Source: Bosea sp. 685 (GTDB lineage Bacteria; Pseudomonadota; Alphaproteobacteria; Rhizobiales; Beijerinckiaceae). From it: a DNA stretch of 64,000 nt. The stretch's first letter is position 1; the number at the start of each line of letters is the position of its first letter. Made by a program: the position numbers and the translations under genes. Location of the stretch: assembly GCF_031884435.1 (NCBI RefSeq), contig NZ_CP134779.1:4464001-4528000 (forward strand). The letters run 5' to 3'. The notes under the pieces were generated by a model. It was given only the letters and a program-made list of their open reading frames with translations. It was not told the DNA's origin and did no database searches. Positions 47,145 through 55,242 of this stretch are shown here, one piece after another.

Positions 47145-47163
47145 GCGCGTTTCGCGCGCCGTC

Positions 47164-47889
47164 ATGAAGACCCGGGCCGACCAGCTGCTCGTCGAGCGCG
47201 GCATCTTCGAGAGCCGGGCGCGGGCCCAGGCCGCCATCGCGGCTGGGCTCGTCACGGCGGATGGCGCGGTCGTCCGCAAGGCATCAGTGATGCTGGCTTC
47301 GAATGCGCAGGTCACGGCGGAAGCGCCCCACCCTTACGTCTCGCGCGGCGGCCTCAAGCTCGCAGCGGCGCTCGACGCCTTCGGCTTCGATCCCAAAGGC
47401 CGCATCTGCCTCGATGTCGGCGCCTCGACCGGCGGCTTCACCGACGTCCTGCTGAAGCGCGGCGCCGCCCATGTCACCGCCGTCGATGTCGGCCGCGAGC
47501 AGTTCCACGCCTCGCTGCGCGGCCATCCCCGCGTGCGCAGCCTGGAGGGGCAGGATGTGCGCAAGCTCGCGCCCTCGGACCTACTGGGGCCGCCTGCGCT
47601 GGCGGTCATCGATGTCAGCTTCATCTCACTCAAGCTCGTCCTGCCCGCGGTCGCGGCGCTGCTGGCTCCCGAGGCCGGGATCGCAGCACTGATCAAGCCG
47701 CAATTCGAGGCCGGCCGGGCGGCGCTGAAGAAGGGCGTCGTGCGCGACGAGGCCGTGCATGAGCGCGTCTGCGCCGAGATCACCGCCGCGCTGGAAGCGC
47801 TCGGCTTCGCGATCGTGGGGCTCACGCCCTCCCCTATCGAAGGCGGCGACGGCAACCGCGAATTCCTGATCGGCGGCAAGCGCGGCTAG
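47164..47889 (+). CDS. tlyA: TlyA-family RNA methyltransferase (S4 plus FtsJ-like)
   Basis: 241 aa. S4 RNA-binding domain at 1-60 (RADQLLVERGIFESRARAQA), linker HPYVSRGGLKL, then a Rossmann methyltransferase with SAM loop CLDVGASTGGFTDVLLKRGA and IDVSFISLKLVLP. TlyA methylates ribosomal RNA at cytidine 2'-OH; older annotation as haemolysin is unlikely. A GTG at 47137 overlapping the dxs stop would add nine residues and is an alternative start. Confidence 0.93.
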   Translation: MKTRADQLLVERGIFESRARAQAAIAAGLVTADGAVVRKASVMLASNAQVTAEAPHPYVSRGGLKLAAALDAFGFDPKGRICLDVGASTGGFTDVLLKRGAAHVTAVDVGREQFHASLRGHPRVRSLEGQDVRKLAPSDLLGPPALAVIDVSFISLKLVLPAVAALLAPEAGIAALIKPQFEAGRAALKKGVVRDEAVHERVCAEITAALEALGFAIVGLTPSPIEGGDGNREFLIGGKRG

Positions 47890-47964
47890 AGCGTTTTCGA
47901 GCGAAGTGGATACCGGTCCGCATGAGGAATGCGCGTGATAGGGTATGCTGCTTATGCTCGGAAA

Positions 47965-48080
47965 CACGCCGTCATCCTGGACAAGCCGCGCAGCGGCGCA
48001 GCTCCGGGATCCATCGTAGAGCGCAGTTCCCTACGATGGATCCCGGGCCGAAGCTTCGCTTCGCCCAGGATGACGGCGTG
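47965..48080. repeat. Family-C palindromic repeat (C2)
   Basis: CGCCGTCATCCTGGACAAGC opens and GCCCAGGATGACGGCG closes. GGGATCCATCGTAGAGCG pairs with CTACGATGGATCCCGGG. A fragment of another repeat (GAGCGTTTTCGAGCGAAGTG) lies at 47889. Together they fill the gap after tlyA. Confidence 0.88.
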
Positions 48081-48181
48081 CTTCCGAGCAAAGACAGCAG
48101 GCTCCGGCACACCGTCGATATGGCTTGAACCGCCATTGCGAGCGTGCCGAAGCAATCCAGAGGTCTAGCAGCAGGGACGGG

Positions 48182-48682
48182 TCAGCGCGAAAACAGCGCG
48201 TCGATCTCGCTCTGGAGGCTGCGCGTATCGATGCCGCCGAGATCGACCTGCCCGTTGGCGTTGATGAACCGGGTCGCGCGGCCGATCAGGCTGCGCAGCG
48301 CTTCGCTGGCGACCTCGACGACGACCGGCGCTTCCCGTTCGTCCCGCAGATCTCCCAGCAGCGCGGTCACCGTCGCGATCAGCCGGTTCATGGTGCGGCA
48401 GAGCTCTTCGAAGGCGTGGCGGCGCGCGGGATCGAGCGCCTCATATGCCGAGAGCGCCGAAGCAGCGCAGCGCAATTGCGACGCCTCGAAATGCCCGCGA
48501 TAACCGACGACGCGCCAATCCTTGAGATCGTCGAGGATACCGAGATCCATCGGCGCCATCTCGATCAGCATCAGCGCTTCGCCGTAGCGGTTGAGATAGT
48601 CGGTCGACAGATGGGGCTGGGCCGCTATGTCCGGCCCGTCATCCTCGGCAGCAGCCGGCGCTCGCATCGCAGAGACGGTCAT
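48182..48682 (-). CDS. Conserved-looking hypothetical protein
   Basis: 166 aa, soluble and mostly helical, no signal peptide. Distinctive stretches: LSTDYLNRYGEALMLIEMAP, ILDDLKDWRVVGYRGHFEAS and EELCRTMNRLIATVTALL. The composition and codon use match the host. I do not recognise the family. It is divergent from the SRAP gene. Confidence 0.6.
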   Translation of the reverse strand: MTVSAMRAPAAAEDDGPDIAAQPHLSTDYLNRYGEALMLIEMAPMDLGILDDLKDWRVVGYRGHFEASQLRCAASALSAYEALDPARRHAFEELCRTMNRLIATVTALLGDLRDEREAPVVVEVASEALRSLIGRATRFINANGQVDLGGIDTRSLQSEIDALFSR

Positions 48683-48771
48683 CCAGAGCCCCGAGAATGC
48701 GGGGACTATGCGTGTTCAAAGACAAATAAAGTGTTGATCGCGCCTGCCGCACTCGCCACATCTGTCAGCCC

Positions 48772-49536
48772 ATGTGCGGCCGCTACGCCATCACCCTGCC
48801 CCCCGAGGCGATGCAGAAGCTGTTCGCCTATGGCGAGCGGCCGAACTTCCCGCCGCGCTACAACATCGCGCCGACGCAGCCCGTGCCCGTGGTGCGGCTG
48901 GACGGGGGCGTGCGCCAGTTCATCCTGATGCGCTGGGGCTTCATCCCCGGCTGGGTCAAGGATCTGAAGAGCTTCCCGCTGGTGATCAATGTCCGGGGCG
49001 AAAGCGCGCGCGAAAAACCCTCCTTCCGCGCGGCCTTCATCCGCCGGCGCTGCCTGATGCCGGCCGATGGCTTCTATGAATGGCACCGCACCGGCCAGGG
49101 CCGCCAATCGGAGAACCACGCCTTTCTGTTCCGCCGGCCCGATCGCGCCCTGTTCGCGTTTGCGGCGCTTTGGGAGACCTGGCATTCGCCCGACGGCTCG
49201 GAGATCGACACCGTCGCCCTGGTCAACGGCCCGGCCAATGGCCTGATGTCGGCGATCCATGACCGCTGCCCGGTGATCCTCGACCCCCGCGACTACGACG
49301 CCTGGCTCGACCCCGCCGCCACGCCTGACGAAGCCGCGACGCTGCTCAAGCCTCCGCCGGAGGACCTGCTGGAGATGGTGCGCATCGGCACCGCCGTGAA
49401 CAAGGTCGTCAATGACGGCCCGCAGGTCCAGGAGCCGTTCGACGCCTCGACCGTCGCGCCCGCCCCAGCGCCTGCGCGCCATGCGCGCAAGGCGACCCGC
49501 AACCCCGAAAACGAGGGGCAAGGCAGCCTGTTCTAG
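48772..49536 (+). CDS. SRAP-domain abasic-site protein (YedK/HMCES-like)
   Basis: 254 aa. SRAP proteins crosslink covalently to abasic sites in single-stranded DNA through an N-terminal Cys2 after Met removal. All active-site residues are present: Cys2 in MCGRYAI, Asn31 region YNIAPTQ, Asn73 in INVRGESAREKPSF, Glu103 in DGFYEW, and His163 in AIHDRCPVIL. A flexible Pro/Ala-rich tail ends in QGSLF, which resembles a sliding-clamp-binding pentapeptide. Confidence 0.93.
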   Translation: MCGRYAITLPPEAMQKLFAYGERPNFPPRYNIAPTQPVPVVRLDGGVRQFILMRWGFIPGWVKDLKSFPLVINVRGESAREKPSFRAAFIRRRCLMPADGFYEWHRTGQGRQSENHAFLFRRPDRALFAFAALWETWHSPDGSEIDTVALVNGPANGLMSAIHDRCPVILDPRDYDAWLDPAATPDEAATLLKPPPEDLLEMVRIGTAVNKVVNDGPQVQEPFDASTVAPAPAPARHARKATRNPENEGQGSLF

Positions 49537-49583
49537 GACGCGAATTGTGATCTGATCGCCGAGAGCTGTTTGGAAATCTTCTG

Positions 49584-49706
49584 AGCCCTCATCCTGAGGA
49601 GCCATTCCGTTGGGAATGGCGTCTCGAAGGATGCTCCAGAAGGCTCCGGAACCATCTGGAGCATCCTTCGAGACGCCGCTGACGCGGCTCCTCAGGATGA
49701 GGGCTG
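49584..49706. repeat. Family-B palindromic repeat (B4)
   Basis: CCCTCATCCTGAGGAGCC and GCGTCTCGAAGGATGCTCC, inverted as GAGCATCCTTCGAGACGCC and CTCCTCAGGATGAGGGC. Confidence 0.87.
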
Positions 49707-49760
49707 GAGTTTCCGAGCACTTAGAGCCGATAGCCGGCAGTGACGAAGAGGATGACGCGT

Positions 49761-51359
49761 ATGCATGGCCGCCGCCCGACGATGAGCTCCCGCCACGGCA
49801 TGGTCGCCGCCGCCCATCCCCTGGCAGCGCAGGCCGGCGCGCGCCTGCTCGCCCAGGGCGGCAACGCCTTTGATGCCATCGCCGCGACGGCAGCGGCGCT
49901 CAACGTGGTCGAGCCCTTCATGTCGAGCCTGTTCGGCATGGGCTCGGCGACGATGTGGGTCGCGGCCGAGAGCCGCATCCGGGTGCTCGATTTCGTGCCG
50001 CCGATCCAGGCGAGCTTCCCGGCCGAGCGCTTCAGCAAGCGCTCCGACCTGGAACGCGGCGCGCTCTCGGTCGCCATGCCGGGCAACCTCGCCGGCTGGT
50101 GCGAGATCGCCGCGCAATACGGCCGCAAGCCGCTGAGCGACATCCTGGCTCCGGCCATCGCGCTCGCGCAAGGCGGCTTCCCGCTCGCCGAGTTCGGCGT
50201 TGACGAGTTCAACGAGCAGGCACCGTTGCTCCAGGCCTGGCCCGAGCTCTATCCGGCCTTCGCCCAGGCCTATCTGCCCGATGGCGGCCCGGTGAAGCTC
50301 GGCACGCTGCTGCGCCAGCCCGACCTCGCGCGCACCCTCTCCGAGATCGCGGCGAACGGCCCCGAGCATCTCTATCGCGGCGCGCTCGGCGAGCGCATCG
50401 TCGCGCATCTCGCCGCGCTCGGCGGCACGATGACGATGGCCGATCTCGCCGCGGTCGCCCCACGCTGGCGCGAGCCGCTGAGCGCCTCCTATCGCGGCCT
50501 GGACATCCATGTGCCGCCGCCGACCTGCGAGGCCTTCCAGTTCCTGCTATCCCTGCGAATTCTCGAGGGCTTCGATCTCGGCAGCCTGCCCAAGGATGGG
50601 CCGGAGCATCTCGATCTGGTCTACCGCGCCATCCGGCTCGCGGCCGGCATCCGCATCGCCCACAACAACCCCTCGCCCGAAAAACTCACCGAGATCCTCT
50701 CGGATACCTTCGTCGAACGCTTGCGGGCGCGGGTGCGCAACGGCCAACCGGTGACCGGCCCGACCGAGCAATGGACGCCGCAGGACGGTGAGGACCCGGC
50801 CCACACCACCTCGTTTTCGGTCGGCGACAGCGAGGGCAACCTGATCTGCATCACCAACAGCCTGGGCGCGCCCTTCGGCAGCGGCATCGTGGTGCCGGGC
50901 ACGGGGCTTTGCCTCAACAACTTCCTCTACTGGGCCGACGTCCAGACCGGCAGCCCCAACCGCTCCCGAGCCGGCTCGGAACTGCCGATGTGCATGTCGC
51001 CGAGCATCTCGACGAGGGACGGCAAGCCAGTGCTCGCGCTCGGCACGCCTGGCAGCTACGGCATCATGCAGACGCAAGCGCAGGCGATGGTGCAATATCT
51101 CGACTTCGCCCTGCCCTTGCAGGAGGCGATCGAGGCGCCGCGCGCCAGGCTCTGGGACGGCCGCTTCATCCAGGCCGAAAACCGCATCGCGCCGGAGACG
51201 ATCGCCGAACTGCAGCGCCGTGGCCACGCGATCGAGGCCTTCGATGTCGGCTGGACGATGCGCTGCGGCGGCATGCAGGCGGTCGCGCGCGATCCCGCGA
51301 CGGGGGTGATGACCGGGGCGGCTGATCCGCGGCGGGATGGGTATGTCGTGGCGGTGTGA
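49761..51359 (+). CDS. Gamma-glutamyltransferase family protein
   Basis: 532 aa Ntn hydrolase made as a proenzyme that cleaves itself into two chains. The new N-terminal nucleophile is a Thr in DPAHTTSFSVGDSEGNLICI. The large chain has the GGT substrate region (GGNAFDAIAATAAALNVVEP), and the small chain has RAGSELPMCMSPSI and GTPGSYGIMQTQAQAM. There is no signal peptide, so it is cytosolic, like many GGT-like acylases. The ATG at 49761 has GAGG nine bases before it; an in-frame GTG at 49740 is an alternative. Confidence 0.9.
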   Translation: MHGRRPTMSSRHGMVAAAHPLAAQAGARLLAQGGNAFDAIAATAAALNVVEPFMSSLFGMGSATMWVAAESRIRVLDFVPPIQASFPAERFSKRSDLERGALSVAMPGNLAGWCEIAAQYGRKPLSDILAPAIALAQGGFPLAEFGVDEFNEQAPLLQAWPELYPAFAQAYLPDGGPVKLGTLLRQPDLARTLSEIAANGPEHLYRGALGERIVAHLAALGGTMTMADLAAVAPRWREPLSASYRGLDIHVPPPTCEAFQFLLSLRILEGFDLGSLPKDGPEHLDLVYRAIRLAAGIRIAHNNPSPEKLTEILSDTFVERLRARVRNGQPVTGPTEQWTPQDGEDPAHTTSFSVGDSEGNLICITNSLGAPFGSGIVVPGTGLCLNNFLYWADVQTGSPNRSRAGSELPMCMSPSISTRDGKPVLALGTPGSYGIMQTQAQAMVQYLDFALPLQEAIEAPRARLWDGRFIQAENRIAPETIAELQRRGHAIEAFDVGWTMRCGGMQAVARDPATGVMTGAADPRRDGYVVAV

Positions 51360-51374
51360 GGGAGCGGAACCAGC

Positions 51375-51391
51375 GTCAAGTGACACTTGAC
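51375..51391. promoter_or_regulatory. Probable autoregulatory operator and promoter of higBA
   Basis: Perfect palindrome GTCAAGTG-A-CACTTGAC. Its right arm overlaps TTGACA (51387-51392), a likely -35 element; 17 bases on is TACCTG. A start near 51420 would nearly coincide with the higB GTG codon, giving a leaderless or near-leaderless transcript. Confidence 0.65.
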
Positions 51392-51421
51392 ACATGACGC
51401 GCCGCGGACTACCTGATCCGT

Positions 51422-51709
51422 GTGGATATCGAGAGCATCAGACATAAGGCGCTCCGGAATTTCGCGGAGACAGGCAACGCCAAGGGGCTACCCGGCAACC
51501 TCGTCGGGCGGCTCCGGAACATGCTGGCCTATCTGACCGCGATCGAGACCGTAGAAGAGCTGAAAGTCCCGCCGAACTACGGAGCCCATATTCTGACGGG
51601 CGATCGGGACGGCGTCTGGTCGCTCACCGTGACGAAGAACTGGCGAATGACCCTTCGGATCAACGAAGCTGTCGCGATCGAGGACATGGACCTGGAGGAT
51701 TATCACTGA
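51422..51709 (+). CDS. higB: HigB/RelE-type toxin
   Basis: 95 aa ribosome-dependent mRNA endonuclease family. DIESIRHKALRNFAETGNAK, then LTAIETVEELKVPPNYGAHI, then VTKNWRMTLRINEAVAIEDM match HigB (RelE superfamily). GTG start; the stop codon shares one base with the start of the antitoxin gene. Toxin-first order is characteristic of higBA. Confidence 0.92.
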   Translation: MDIESIRHKALRNFAETGNAKGLPGNLVGRLRNMLAYLTAIETVEELKVPPNYGAHILTGDRDGVWSLTVTKNWRMTLRINEAVAIEDMDLEDYH

Positions 51710-52011
51710 TGGCCATCAAGCTTCACCCGAGCTTCGCCGTCCATCCCGGCGAATGGCTCAGGACCGAGATCGTCGCGCCGCATGGCCTCAGCGTCACCGT
51801 CGCGGCCGAGAAGCTGGGCGTGACCCGTCAGGCCATGAGCAACCTGCTGAACGGTAATGCCGGCCTGTCGGCAGAAATGGCGATCCGCTTCGAGAAGGCC
51901 TTCGGCCTGCGCGCCGACACGATGCTGCGGATGCAGGCCGCGCACGACCTCGCCAAGGCGCGGGCGCATGAGAAGGATATCAAGGTAGAGCGGGTCGCGG
52001 CGGCGGCGTGA
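51709..52011 (+). CDS. higA: HigA-type antitoxin
   Basis: 100 aa helix-turn-helix antitoxin: FAVHPGEWLRTEIVAPHGLS, then AAEKLGVTRQAMSNLLNGNA and SAEMAIRFEKAFGLRADTML. It neutralises HigB and should repress the operon through the palindrome upstream of higB. Coupled to higB by a TGATG overlap. Confidence 0.93.
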   Translation: MAIKLHPSFAVHPGEWLRTEIVAPHGLSVTVAAEKLGVTRQAMSNLLNGNAGLSAEMAIRFEKAFGLRADTMLRMQAAHDLAKARAHEKDIKVERVAAAA

Positions 52012-52077
52012 GAGAGAGATGCACTGGACCGGATAGGGCATGAATCGAGAAGGCCGCGCCATCTCCAGGGCAAATAT

Positions 52078-52260
52078 GCTTTGGCGGAAACTCTGCTCTT
52101 CGCAGTTTGGACCAACGGTGTCTGCTCAAGCCATTGCACTGCATCCATTGCGCCCAGAACAAGCGGAGACGAATTTTTAGTTGGTGCAGCGATCAAAGTG
52201 GTCTTCAAGAACCCTGACTGTGCGACAGAGCAGACGATTCGAGCTAAAGTCGATCAATGA
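52078..52260 (+). pseudogene. Possible 5'-truncated open frame coupled to the Ntn hydrolase
   Basis: After the higA stop the same frame stays open to a TGA at 52258-52260 that overlaps the next ATG as ATGA. The stretch LLFAVWTNGVCSSH, then FLVGAAIKVVFKNPDCATEQ, then TIRAKVDQ looks protein-like, but there is no ATG. It could be the tail of a lost upstream partner gene. The call is speculative. Confidence 0.3.
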
Positions 52261-53057
52261 CATGGGTAATCGGCGCATCATCTATCCTGGGCCACGGCCT
52301 AATGATTTCGGACGTTCGCATCTCGTTCGGAGATGGAACTGAAGCTGATCTGCTCCGCAAATCTTACCGCGTCGCCCCTTATATTCTGGCTGGATTCGCG
52401 GGTTCTGTGGATATCGGGCTGCGTCTTATCGGCAGCCTTCAGGATTTTCTGAATGTTCCCGACCTTCCCAACAATGCAGCTTGGCAACCTGATTGGGTGG
52501 CCGAAAATTGGTCGCCGATAGCTGCCCGATTGTTCGATGATTCCCCAAGTATGGAGCAAAGCAGCGGCTCGCAAATTATAATGGTAGGCGTTTCGCCTAA
52601 TGAAAATATGGGAGCCTCGGGATTTCAAAGAGTATACGTTACCAAGTTTAATTGGCCGGACTTCATCCCCGTGCACATGGGCAAGGGCCTAAGTGTTTGT
52701 CACATAGGAAGCGGCTCAAACATTGAGCGTTACGAAAGCGGAGTCGCTGAATTTTTTAAGTTCGACTCATCTGCAATGTTAGCCGGAATGCAATCAGGGC
52801 CAACCGGTTGGTCTCAAATGGTCGGCTCCAGCATAGGCAGAATTGTGTCCGAGAGCCCCGCGCCTGGCATCAGCCCGCATGTTTTCATCGACGCATGTCA
52901 GCTCGGGACATTCTGGAGCGGGACCAATGACCAAAACACCTATCACCCAGACGGCAGCAAGGTTGAGTTCCGCATGCCAGAGGTAGCGTCCAACTACCGA
53001 GACTTCATAGTGCTGTGCCAGAAACTCGGAAAGGCGTCTGCACGCGCAGTCGCGTAG
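52257..53057 (+). CDS. HslV/Anbu-like proteasome-fold Ntn hydrolase
   Basis: 266 aa. The N-terminus fits the proteasome beta fold. Thr2, which becomes residue 1 after Met removal, is followed by VIGASSILGHGLMISDVRIS; Asp19 and Lys35 fall where Asp17 and Lys33 stand in HslV after allowing for Met, and ILAGFAGSVDIGLRLIGSL matches the HslV segment after the active-site lysine. The SDxR pattern is also like Anbu. Anbu and HslV partners (HslU, transglutaminase, ATP-grasp) are absent. The gene is AT-rich with rare codons and sits next to higBA, suggesting transfer. A peptidase or self-processing role is inferred. Confidence 0.7.
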   Translation: MTWVIGASSILGHGLMISDVRISFGDGTEADLLRKSYRVAPYILAGFAGSVDIGLRLIGSLQDFLNVPDLPNNAAWQPDWVAENWSPIAARLFDDSPSMEQSSGSQIIMVGVSPNENMGASGFQRVYVTKFNWPDFIPVHMGKGLSVCHIGSGSNIERYESGVAEFFKFDSSAMLAGMQSGPTGWSQMVGSSIGRIVSESPAPGISPHVFIDACQLGTFWSGTNDQNTYHPDGSKVEFRMPEVASNYRDFIVLCQKLGKASARAVA

Positions 53058-53060
53058 AAA

Positions 53061-53091
53061 AACCTTCCCCTCACCCAAAGGTTAATTTTTC
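53061..53091 (+). terminator. Weak terminator-like hairpin after the Ntn hydrolase
   Basis: AACCTT pairs with AAGGTT around an eleven-base loop, followed by AATTTTTCTTT. A short stem but a good U-tract. Confidence 0.5.
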
Positions 53092-53192
53092 TTTATTTAA
53101 AATACCTTGCGATATGGCACCTATTGCTGTCCAGCGTCACTCTAGACGCCCCTGATGGGCAGCAAGCCGTCTGTCCGTCCCTCCCACTTAAA

Positions 53193-53269
53193 TTACCGCC
53201 CCGGATTCAACATCCCCTGCAGGTCGAATGTCACCTTGAGCGACTTCATCAGCGCCAACTCCGCCTGCT
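53193..53269 (-). pseudogene. Remnant of an FAD-linked oxidase C-terminus
   Basis: Read on the minus strand, this stretch encodes AELALMKSLKVTFDLQGMLN then PGR and a TAA stop. It aligns with the end of the FAD-linked oxidase at 55243-56649 (VELALMKTLKATLDPQGILN). The 5' side runs directly into a family-E repeat at 53281, so the rest of the gene was lost or replaced by repeat DNA. Confidence 0.82.
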
Positions 53270-53280
53270 ATTTCCCTCCC

Positions 53281-53405
53281 CGTCATGGTCGCCCTTGTCG
53301 CGCCCATCCACGTCTTGCGGTGTGAATGGAGAGGCCCGTTCAGGGCTTGCGCCTGCTGAACCCGGATGAAGACGTGGATGGTCGAGACAAGCCCGACCAT
53401 GGCGG
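53281..53405. repeat. Family-E repeat with an internal insert (E5)
   Basis: CGTCATGGTCGCCCTTGTCG and CATCCACGTCTTGCG open it; GACGTGGATGGTCGAGACAAG and CCCGACCATGGCGG close it. About 40 extra bases sit in the middle compared with E1, including a GCCCGTTCAGGGC hairpin. Confidence 0.8.
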
Positions 53406-53417
53406 AAAGGACGCGGG

Positions 53418-53630
53418 GAACCCTTCTCCCGGATGGGAGAAGGGCAGGGATGAGGGTGTGGCGCTGATTATGGGCGCGCAACGGAGCCGCTGCGCCTTCT
53501 ACTTGAGAGGGCACACCCTCATCCGGCGCTCCGCGCCACCTTCTCCGGCCCATCTCGGGCTTGCCCGAGATGGGCAGCCCAAAGTGTCAAAGTCGGCAAC
53601 AGCCGACTTTGATGCGGGAGAAGGGAAGAA
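53418..53630. repeat. Family-F palindromic repeat (F3)
   Basis: CCCTTCTCCCGGATGGGAGAAGG opens. Inner pairs are CATCTCGGGC / GCCCGAGATG and AAAGTCGGC / GCCGACTTT, and GCGGGAGAAGGG closes. Same plan as F1. The remaining bases up to 53825 show no gene. Confidence 0.8.
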
Positions 53631-53825
53631 AGCGTTGCGGTTCCCGCCGCCCCTCCCCGCGCGACGCCCTGCGTCTCCGACATGCCCCCGCCCCGCCCGC
53701 TTCAGCCGCCGGGCAGGTGACTCCGCACACGTCATCTAGATAAACTGTCTACACACCATCGCTTGAATAGAATTTTATAATCGCCAATACGGCCAATCCG
53801 CATAAATTCTTCTCCGGAATCCATC

Positions 53826-55007
53826 ATGACCACACTGAATTTCGACTTGCCGATAGACCGCCGCGGCACGCATTCGGCGAAATGGGACATGATGGAGGCG
53901 AATTTCGGCGTGGCGGCCTCCGACGGCATCGCCATGTGGGTGGCCGATATGGATTTCCAGCCGCCGGCCTGCGTGCAGGCGGCGGTCGAGGCGATGGCCG
54001 GCCACGGCGTCTACGGCTATTTCGGCGATGACCGGAGCTATCGCGACGCCATCCGCTGGTGGATGAAAAACCGCCATGGCTGGGAGGTCGAGCCGCAGGC
54101 GATCTTCACCACGCATGGTTTGGTCAACGGCACCGCGCTCTGCGTCGAGGCCTATAGCAAGCCCGGCGACGGCGTCGTGCTGATGACGCCGGTCTACCAC
54201 GCCTTCGCCCGCATCATCACTGCTGCCGGCCGGCGCGTGGTCGAATGCCCGCTTGCGCTCGCGGATGGTCGCTATGTCCTCGACATTCCCGGCTGGGATG
54301 CGCGCATGACCGGAGCCGAGCGCATGCTGATCCTGTGCTCGCCGCATAATCCGGGCGGGCGCGTCTGGACATCGGAGGAATTGCGCGCCATCGCCGATTT
54401 CTGCAAGCGCCACGACCTCATCCTCGTCTCGGACGAGATCCACCACGATCTGGTCATGCCGGGGCAGCGCCACACAGTCATGCCGCTCGCCGCGCCCGAT
54501 ATCTCGGACCGGCTGGTGATGATGACGGCGACGACCAAGACCTTCAACATCGCCGGCAGCCATATCGGCAACGTCATCATTCCCGATGAGGCGCTACGCG
54601 GCCCCTTCCAGGCGCGGATGAATGCGCTCGGCATCTCCCCGAACTCCTTCGGCATGGCCATGGCAACGGCCGCCTACAGCCCCGAAGGCGCGGCCTGGGT
54701 CGATGCGCTGGTTGCCTATCTCGACGGCAACCGGCGCCTCTTCGACGAGGGCGTCAGCGGCATTCCCGGCCTGAGCTCGATGGCGCTGGAAGCGACCTAT
54801 CTCGGCTGGGTCGATTTTACCGGGACCGGCATGGCCCCGGCCGAATTCATCGCCCGCGTCGAGAAGCAGGCAAAAATCGCCGCCAATCACGGCGCGAGCT
54901 TCGGCCTCGGTGGCGACAATTACCTGCGCTTCAACCTCGCAACCCCGCGCGCCGTCGTCGCTGAAGCCGTCGAGCGCCTGCAGGACGCGTTTGCCGATTT
55001 GCAATAA
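53826..55007 (+). CDS. MalY/PatB-type aminotransferase-fold C-S lyase
   Basis: 393 aa PLP enzyme, probably cystathionine beta-lyase. Opening KWDMMEANFGVA and MWVADMDFQPP are diagnostic of the MalY/PatB group; LILVSDEIHHDLVMPG carries the PLP aspartate; Lys238 in TATTKTFNIAGSHIG is the Schiff-base residue; LRFNLATPR carries the carboxylate-binding Arg. It cleaves C-S bonds in methionine or cysteine metabolism. It stands alone on its strand. The upstream 60 bases are AT-rich and probably hold its promoter. Confidence 0.92.
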   Translation: MTTLNFDLPIDRRGTHSAKWDMMEANFGVAASDGIAMWVADMDFQPPACVQAAVEAMAGHGVYGYFGDDRSYRDAIRWWMKNRHGWEVEPQAIFTTHGLVNGTALCVEAYSKPGDGVVLMTPVYHAFARIITAAGRRVVECPLALADGRYVLDIPGWDARMTGAERMLILCSPHNPGGRVWTSEELRAIADFCKRHDLILVSDEIHHDLVMPGQRHTVMPLAAPDISDRLVMMTATTKTFNIAGSHIGNVIIPDEALRGPFQARMNALGISPNSFGMAMATAAYSPEGAAWVDALVAYLDGNRRLFDEGVSGIPGLSSMALEATYLGWVDFTGTGMAPAEFIARVEKQAKIAANHGASFGLGGDNYLRFNLATPRAVVAEAVERLQDAFADLQ

Positions 55008-55051
55008 GGGCGGTGGCTGGCACATCCCTCCGGACATGACGAGAAGTGCGC

Positions 55052-55200
55052 GGGGAACCCTTCTCCCGGATGGGAGAAGGGCAAGGATGAGGGCCTGCCG
55101 CTGATTATGGGGGTTCGACGGAGCCGTTGCGCTTTCTAGTTGGGCGGCACACCCTCATCCGGCGCTCCGCGCCACCTTCTCCCATCCGGGAGAAGGGAAG
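55052..55200. repeat. Family-F palindromic repeat (F4)
   Basis: CCCTTCTCCCGGATGGGAGAAGG at the left is mirrored by CACCTTCTCCCATCC and GGGAGAAGGG at the right, with CACCCTCATCCGGCG and GGATGAGGGCC between. Fills the convergent gap before the oxidase gene. Confidence 0.82.
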
Positions 55201-55242
55201 AGGCGTCGCGGCAGCGGCGAAGAGCGCGGAAAACCCTTCCCC

